NCBI GenBank assembly: GCA_029706075.1
Contig: JAINUG010000055.1
Location: forward strand, 4,224,399-4,288,398
Direction: 5' to 3'
Source: Aldrovandia affinis
Lineage: Eukaryota > Chordata > Actinopteri > Notacanthiformes > Halosauridae
DNA length: 64,000 nt
The notes below the pieces were generated by a model, which made no database searches, was not told the DNA's origin, and saw only the letters and a program-made list of their open reading frames with translations. Shown one piece after another: positions 58,316-64,000 of this stretch. Made by a program: the position numbers and the translations under genes. The number at the start of each line of letters is the position of its first letter. The first letter of the stretch is position 1.

Positions 58316-58550
58316 GTGATGTCACTCCTGAAAAGTTCCATTGAATGGACTGATTGCTCCTGTGATGTCACTCCTGAAAGGTTCCATTGAATAGACTGAT
58401 CGCTCCTGTGATGCCACTCCTGAAAGGTTCCATTGAATAGAGTGATCGCTCCTGTGATGTCACTCCTGAAAGGTTCCATTGAATGGACTGATCGCTCCTG
58501 TGATGTCACTCCTGAAAGGTTCCATTGAATGGACTGATCGCTCCTGGGGT
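58316..58550. repeat. 46-bp minisatellite, five units
   Basis: The unit GTCACTCCTGAAAGGTTCCA... recurs exactly every 46 bases (starts at 58321, 58367, 58413, 58459, 58505) with few changes. A period of 46 is not a multiple of three, so the repeat-bearing ORFs on the minus strand are not a protein repeat. Each unit carries TGATGTCA or a variant. Confidence 0.95.
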
Positions 58551-59604
58551 GGACAGGAACTCAGCTGGTGGACAGGGGGGTGAAATGAAGTGCCAGCTGG
58601 CTGTGCTTGTGCCCACCTGCACTTTCCGAATTCGGAGGATATCACAGCGATGAACCAGGCCTATTTTTGTGAATTCTACATTTGTAAAATTAAAATCGGT
58701 GAGAAAATATATTTCATTGGCTAGATGTGACAAGCACAGTTTTTATAACTTAATAAAATGAAGGATCGGAGTTAACAGATTGGTTTGTCAGTGATTTCTC
58801 AGATTATTCAAAACAAAACACACAAAGCCCTGTACATTAAAAACACAACTGCAATTGCTGATTAGTATGAAAATTGGAAATCTGTTCCTCTATTTAACAT
58901 TGTAGCTATTTTATGGTACCCTGTGGAGGAACCCAGTCATTTCGCCTGTCGTAGAGGTTAATTTAGTCTGTGCACAATGGCCTCACGCGTATTCTTCTAC
59001 CCTCCTTCAGGACGCCCAAGTTTTGGTCTATGGTGCCCCCAATGTGAATCAGAGCAGCCATTTAATTAGGGAAGTGGATATCAATTAAAAGATAATTAAG
59101 GATAATGAGGGGGAAACCTGATTAAGAGGAGGGATGCTCACAAAGAGGTTAGTCTCTGTGTAAACCTGATTATTTCAGCAGCAGAGGGCGAGCCTCCTCA
59201 ACTCCCTTTCACAACGGAGGAACGATCACCTCTCCAGACATGTTCACCAGGATTCCTGTGGAATCAGACTGTCAAGGAATCAGAGGGAATTAAAAGGCCT
59301 TATGTAACCCGACAGCACTTTATAAAATGAGATTTTTTTTAGTAAAAAAATCTGATTCAACGCACATGAATGAAAGGCACTGAAGCTTAAAATGCCATAA
59401 TTAAAACCTGGGGAGTGTACTGTGGTCTTGTACTTTCTGAGTATAGCACTGAAAGCACAGGGAAATGGAGAAATTGTTTAATGCCGTGTGCAATGTGACA
59501 AGCAAATTTAGGTTCTTGCTCAAATCTCCAAAGGAGAATTTCAATCCGTCCTCAGAAAGGTTTGGGTTTGACTCTTAACGTTTTAGGAAGTTCAGTGTTT
59601 TTAA
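58551..59604. other. No gene seen; possible conserved non-coding segment
   Basis: The part 59030-59280 has clustered TTTAATTAGG, CAATTAAAAG and ATAATTAAGG motifs (homeodomain-type cores) in sequence without repeat character. Regulatory function is inference. Confidence 0.35.
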
Positions 59605-59632
59605 AATATATATATATATATATATATACATA
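59605..59632. repeat. (AT)n run left of the inverted repeat
   Basis: About 12 AT units; a longer one (59862-59907) lies on the other side. Confidence 0.9.
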
Positions 59633-59646
59633 TTAAAAGTTTACAC

Positions 59647-59846
59647 GCAAAAACCAATAAATGCCATTCCTGCAAAAACAATACCAAACAAGCCGTGATT
59701 GAGATCACAGTGCCATCTTTGCGATTTCCCAATGGTTTTCAATATATCTCATGCTTTATGTACAGTTATCGCAAAGATGTCACTGTGATCTCAGTCACGG
59801 CTTGTTTGGTTTTGTTTTGGCAGGAATGGTGTTTATCGGTTTTTGC
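59647..59846. repeat. Long inverted repeat, 79-base arms
   Basis: The arm 59647-59725 pairs with 59768-59846 around a 42-base loop, with about seven mismatches. Matching pieces include CAAACAAGCCGTGA with TCACGGCTTGTTTG, and GAGATCACAGTG with CACTGTGATCTC. Both sides are TA repeats. It may be a foldback MITE inserted in a TA tract, or the source of a long hairpin RNA. No coding region. Confidence 0.9.
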
Positions 59847-59861
59847 ATATGAGCTCTTCAT

Positions 59862-59872
59862 ATATATATACA

Positions 59873-59907
<35 letters not shown>
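59862..59907. repeat. (TA)n microsatellite
   Basis: TA run with one CAG interruption, right of the inverted repeat. Confidence 0.93.
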
Positions 59908-59911
<4 letters not shown>

Positions 59912-61179
59912 CTAAAAACAAAGCTTGTTTATCTCAACCTCGCTTCTTCCAACCGACAGAAAGCTGTCTTCACGCGGAGTATGAGCGCATCATCTATTCT
60001 GCCATTGTGACATCACAGCAGATGCTCTGGGGCCCAGAAGCCCAGGGGCGTGACAGTCTGAGTAATGTTCCGTCACCACGCACCTGATAATGAGCCATTT
60101 GTCTCTTTTAAATCGGAATGGCGGAGAACGAGAGCCGACACTTTGCGAGTTTAACATTTGTTCGTTTGTTTCCCATGCCAGGTGCAATCGTTTGCCAGCT
60201 AAATCTACTTTACGTTCTCGGAAGAGGGGTCTGGAGAACGCACCAGAGGTGCAGCCCGCCGCATATGAATTATTGCGCCTGATGATGTTAAGCGGCTTGG
60301 CATGTTCTCATTACTCCTCTTCACTCGGACTCTTAATGTGCCGCGATTGGTCGCAGACAGACAAACCCCTGCATTTCTGCGGATGGAAATTAGGGTCCGG
60401 GGTAACTAGAGTTCTGTCATTCTGATGCGCTGGAGCACTGGTACTGCTGCTGTGATGGCTTCATTCTATCTGTGGTGTCGTAATCCTTTGTGTTTTCATT
60501 ATCAAAGCAGTGCAAAGGGCCTGGTGATTTAAAAAAGTGCAGCAAAAACGCAAACAGGTCGCACTTGAAAAAAATGCGCTCGGTACATTTTAAACTGAGT
60601 GACATTTTAAAGTACCTTTTAATTTATCTAATCCTAATGGGTTTTTTTTAACAGTATGTTTATGTAACATGTACTGAAGCATGTAAGAATATGTATATGT
60701 GAAGCACTTAGTTCGAAACAGAATGCTACCGCTGTGTGTTCTCAGTGTTGTAGTTGACATTAAAGCAATAATACACGAGAGGGTGTGTGCTGTGGTGACT
60801 GTTGGCACAACGTGATGTGGCCATAGGGCTAAAGGGAGAAACCAAAAAGAGAAGCTTTTATAAAACGGATACATCAAGTGATATAATGATATGTACTATA
60901 AAAATAAGACCATTTATAAATAGAAAACTATTACAGAATATAAGGTGTATTCTTCCGCGAACAAAGTTATTCGGTCACTAAGTAACGAGAGCTCCATTTC
61001 TGAGCTTAGCTAGAACTCTTGCACAGTTGGCACTTGTTGTTTGGAAATGAACAGCAACCTTCTTCTCTGCGCTCCAAGAAGGATAAACATCGGACAGCCC
61101 ACTTTGAGGTTCTGGACATTGAATCGAGGTGGCTGAATGAGTTTTTAAAAGGCTCAAAGCATTTCTTTCCTGCAGAGAA
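59908..61179. other. No gene seen
   Basis: The part 59940-60420 is GC-richer and unique-looking. ORFs of 95-130 codons lack domains and overlap on both strands. Confidence 0.4.
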
Positions 61180-61400
61180 GGGTGTCTTTCAAAATGACAA
61201 TGCCCCCCATCCACAGATCGATAGTTTGAGAAGCATGACACTCCAATCAAGCAGGAGCAATCCAATCACGCAGTTATGGGATAATCTGCAACAACAGCAT
61301 TTTCCACTTCCATCAGCTAAGTGTGGGTTGATTGACTTTCTCGTGGAAGAGTGCTGTTGTATTCCTCCTGCAGAATTCCTGGTAGACTCGGCACATGCAG
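61180..61400 (+). mobile_element. Degenerate Tc1/mariner fragment
   Basis: VFQNDNAPHPQIDSL resembles the second catalytic motif of Tc1 transposases (usual form FQxDNAPxH), and NPITQLWDNLQQQ the third, with Thr in place of the catalytic Glu. Residues between them are partly deleted. The end resembles a Tc1 C-terminus (EECCCIPPAEFLV). Termini were not found. Confidence 0.55.
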
Positions 61401-61489
61401 GCCCATACTGGCCATTTCTGTTCACTACCTGTATGTTATGTTTTGAGACGTTTGTTCTGTTTGTTTTTGTCTTTTGTTAATTTTCTCAT

Positions 61490-62275
61490 CACTTATCATT
61501 CACGTCAGTTCCCGTCTGTCTGTGTTCCTTGTTGTTTGAGATCCACTCCTTGTCTCTGTTATTGCACTATTCGGGTGATTTCGACTTTACGGGTTTTCTG
61601 TCTTATTTTCTTATCCCATTTACTTCCTTCTTTCTTTCTAACACTCTGTACATATTAGTTAGATGTATATAGTACTAACCAACTAATCTACTAACAGTAG
61701 GGATTTAGATTTCGTTATCTTGCTTTATCTGCACGCATTTTCTTTCTATGCGGTCCTCCCCTTCGAACTGTGCACGTGTCTGCCTGCTATTCCAGGTCGT
61801 TTATTTTCAGTGTGTTTATGTGCTTCCCAGTCCGTGTCTTTTGTCTCCCCTCATTATTGTATTAGTGATCCCTATCATTCTCACCTGTGTTCTTGCCCTT
61901 CTCTCCTCCCAGTCACACCTGATTCCTATTGTGTTTCCCTTCCCTGCTTGTATTTAAGTTCCGTGTTTGCTTTCATTCATTGTCAGAACGTTGATCATCA
62001 TTCACTGTGCCGATTGTGTGTAAGCCAGAGTTTGTTTTTATTTTCCGAGACACCCCTTCTGTTTGACTTCGAGTTTTGCCTTCCGATTTTGTTTGTTTGC
62101 CCTTCTGATTATTTGGTTTTTGATTTTTGGGCTGCCTATTTGACTACTCTTTTGGATTTCGATTTTGTACCTTTTCTGACTCTGACTATCGGCTTTTGAA
62201 CCTTGCTTGATCATTAAACGTTCCTTTACTGCCTTATCCTGGTCTGCACCTGGGTCCTTGTCCAGACATCACACT
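61490..62275 (+). mobile_element. Solo LTR, gypsy-type (partial)
   Basis: Has TTGTATTTAAGTTCCGTG as TATA region, GATCATTAAACGTTCC near the poly-A site, and the end CTGCACCTGGGTCCTTGTCC AGACATCACA, all typical of fish gypsy LTRs. The long Ser/Phe/Cys-rich ORF (61720-62199) across it is an accident. The left limit is unclear and no internal region or primer-binding site follows. Confidence 0.6.
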
Positions 62276-64000
62276 GTATGCATGCCTCGCCATTTGCCTT
62301 GCTGCTGTTCCCCATGGTGTTGATGTTGCTGCAGAGGGAGTTTGTCAAATTTGCAGAACCGGGTTGAGCAGCAGCTGGGTCGATGAGGTAAGACAATTGG
62401 AGGACAAAAAATACATCAGATGCACTCAAAAGGTTACTATGCAAAACAAAAATCTGAAACAATTCTGTAAACAAACTACAAATTGGTATCGGTTTATATA
62501 AATACTCACTTCATTGTACCACGGCTTGTTTAAATACTTGATTCTGATTGGCCGTGAGGGTGTCACATCGAGTACATTCAAGTTTTATATCCGACGTGTC
62601 ATCCGGGTCAGGATGTGACATTTGTCACATGTAAAAATATCAAGGCGCCCACCACTGAACTTAACATTAGGTTCACAACAATGAAAATACGCTTAATTCA
62701 ATGGAATTAATCTGTGAATAAATTTGTTTCTTAACGTAATTCACTGATTGTGTATTAATTCCTTTGGCAAGTAGCCGTGGTATAAGAGGGATAATGCGCT
62801 GCTGACATCTGTTATTTTAAACGGCCGACGTGTCCGCAGTACATCTCTTATCCCTTACATATCACACACACACGGACACATGCACAGCACACACACACAC
62901 ACACTTCTTTCCTGGGGCGCCTCCGGGACTCAGAAATACAGTGCCTGTGGACATTCTGCAAGGATTACGCGCATGGATTTATGGATTGAATTCAGATGAA
63001 ATTTTAATTGCGGTGCTGAACTGCAGTGGAGAACCAGACGGCGAGATTGAATGAAGCCCTCGGCCGTGCAGCTCCTCCCTAAAGTGATAGAATCCATGAG
63101 AGAAGACAAAGAAAAATGAGTGAGGAACATTTTAAATATGTGATTATCAAAAATAATAATAATAATAAAATGAACAGGGAACACATATCAGGGGGCTCCT
63201 GGGTAATACTCCCCAGTGCATGCTAACAGAAGATAGGGATGACTAATCCAGCACTGGTATACTGTATATGTGTCTGTCTGTCCTACAATGTTGGATTGTA
63301 GCACTGTTCTATGTGCCTATGTTGTCTCCTTCTGGCCTTAATCGCCGATAAACGAGGCAAAAATAACACTGCTAATGCTGTTTCTTCCTTTACAGTTTTA
63401 CAATTGGCACCCACAGCAAATGAACTAAGTAGTTAATTGCATTAGCTGGTCCGACTGAAGTTCTTTGTCGTAACAGATTTTCTCTCAACATGTCCATAAA
63501 ATGAACAACTGGATTATCTGCATCAGGGCCTCAGTTTGTGTTTTGTCACATCGAAATGATGCCATTAATTCTAACCCCGCACAGCGCTGAAACTCCTTTT
63601 GTTATGATAAATGGATTCTTTTGGGAAAAAAGGGGAAAAACAACTTGTTACTTGTATTAACGGAACGCATGATTTATGTTTTTATTCCTTAACTGTCAAA
63701 TACCAATGCAGAGGGAATTATCTGTATTTGGAGAACTTTGTAATCTAAATTGATGATCACGTCACACTGCCAGTATAACTGAACTCTACAAAATTAAATT
63801 CCTTAACGGTTCGTTTAAACATCCTAATCAATCCAGGACAAAGCAATAACTCATGGTAAAAGCATTAAACATTGCATTTCAGCTTGTTTTATTTCCAGCT
63901 ACCCATCACTCACAGGTAAACAAATAGCACCTTTTATTTTAAATGTTTTCAATCCTTCCCCAGACCACAAATGTGTGCATCCAAAAAGAGAATTGGACTG
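62276..64000. other. No gene seen
   Basis: Contains a CA repeat (62862-62904) and an (AAT)n patch (63152-63168). The remainder is unique-looking, AT-rich sequence. Confidence 0.4.

Noticed and set aside
58316..58550. CRISPR-like array
   Set aside because: Units are contiguous with no variable spacers, and the genome is a vertebrate's.
58291..58733. Repeat-containing ORFs (HSMEPFRSDITGAI-type units) that could suggest a repeat protein
   Set aside because: The DNA period is 46, not a multiple of three, so the peptide repeat shifts frame and is not selected.
61720..62199. 159-codon hydrophobic ORF resembling a membrane protein
   Set aside because: It falls inside an LTR with T-rich composition and has no homology pattern or conserved motif.

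Overview
The window looks like non-coding chromosomal DNA of a ray-finned fish, probably a teleost. It is AT-rich, has no dense coding, and carries one recognisable vertebrate exon surrounded by fish-type transposon remains: several Tc1/mariner families, hAT and Harbinger relics, an L2 LINE, V-SINEs and other tRNA-derived SINEs, and solo LTRs. No prokaryotic feature, tRNA gene or rRNA gene was seen.

The only host gene supported is grm7 (metabotropic glutamate receptor 7), on the minus strand. Its first coding exon lies at 2879-3388, with an ATG in good Kozak context, 170 codons and a consensus splice donor (CAG|GTAAGG). The rest of the gene would lie beyond the left edge. A second copy of the exon and its 5' UTR occupies 1-620. 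It differs mostly by one-base homopolymer contractions that break the frame, so it is more likely an assembly artefact or false duplication than a real pseudo-exon. Positions to the right of 3388 are the 5' flank of grm7 and then about 60 kb with no host exon I can recognise, consistent with a gene desert upstream of this gene.

Region by region: 621-2889 is spacer or intron 1 with a hAT MITE. 3389-5630 is the proximal 5' flank. 5631-11220 is rich in DNA transposons (a DD37E Tc1 relic, a pyrimidine tract, nested MITEs, a Tc1 relic). 11221-32000 is mostly featureless, with scattered MITEs, one V-SINE and LINE tails. 32074-35323 holds a direct duplication of a repeat composite. 37011-38578 holds a V-SINE, a complete solo LTR in a TA repeat, and a Tc1-like MITE. 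40851-45510 is a nearly full-length L2 LINE on the minus strand, with an intact esterase-type ORF1 and a broken ORF2. 45524-48759 holds a second LTR, two Tc1 relics and a Harbinger relic with a Myb-like gene remnant. 49218-55875 holds an LTR-like block, two tRNA-derived SINEs (one with a perfect 14-bp target duplication), two more TGTGG-type elements and Tc1 ends. 58316-58550 is a 46-bp minisatellite, 59647-59846 a 79-bp-arm inverted repeat, and 61490-62275 a gypsy-type solo LTR.

Apart from grm7 exon 1 there is no set of genes working together. I found no clearly novel biological system. The best leads are the suspicious exon duplication, the TGTGG...CCACA elements that repeatedly sit in TA repeats, the long inverted repeat, and the LINE/SINE tail sharing visible inside the window. 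All transposon family names come from motif recognition and were not checked against a repeat library.
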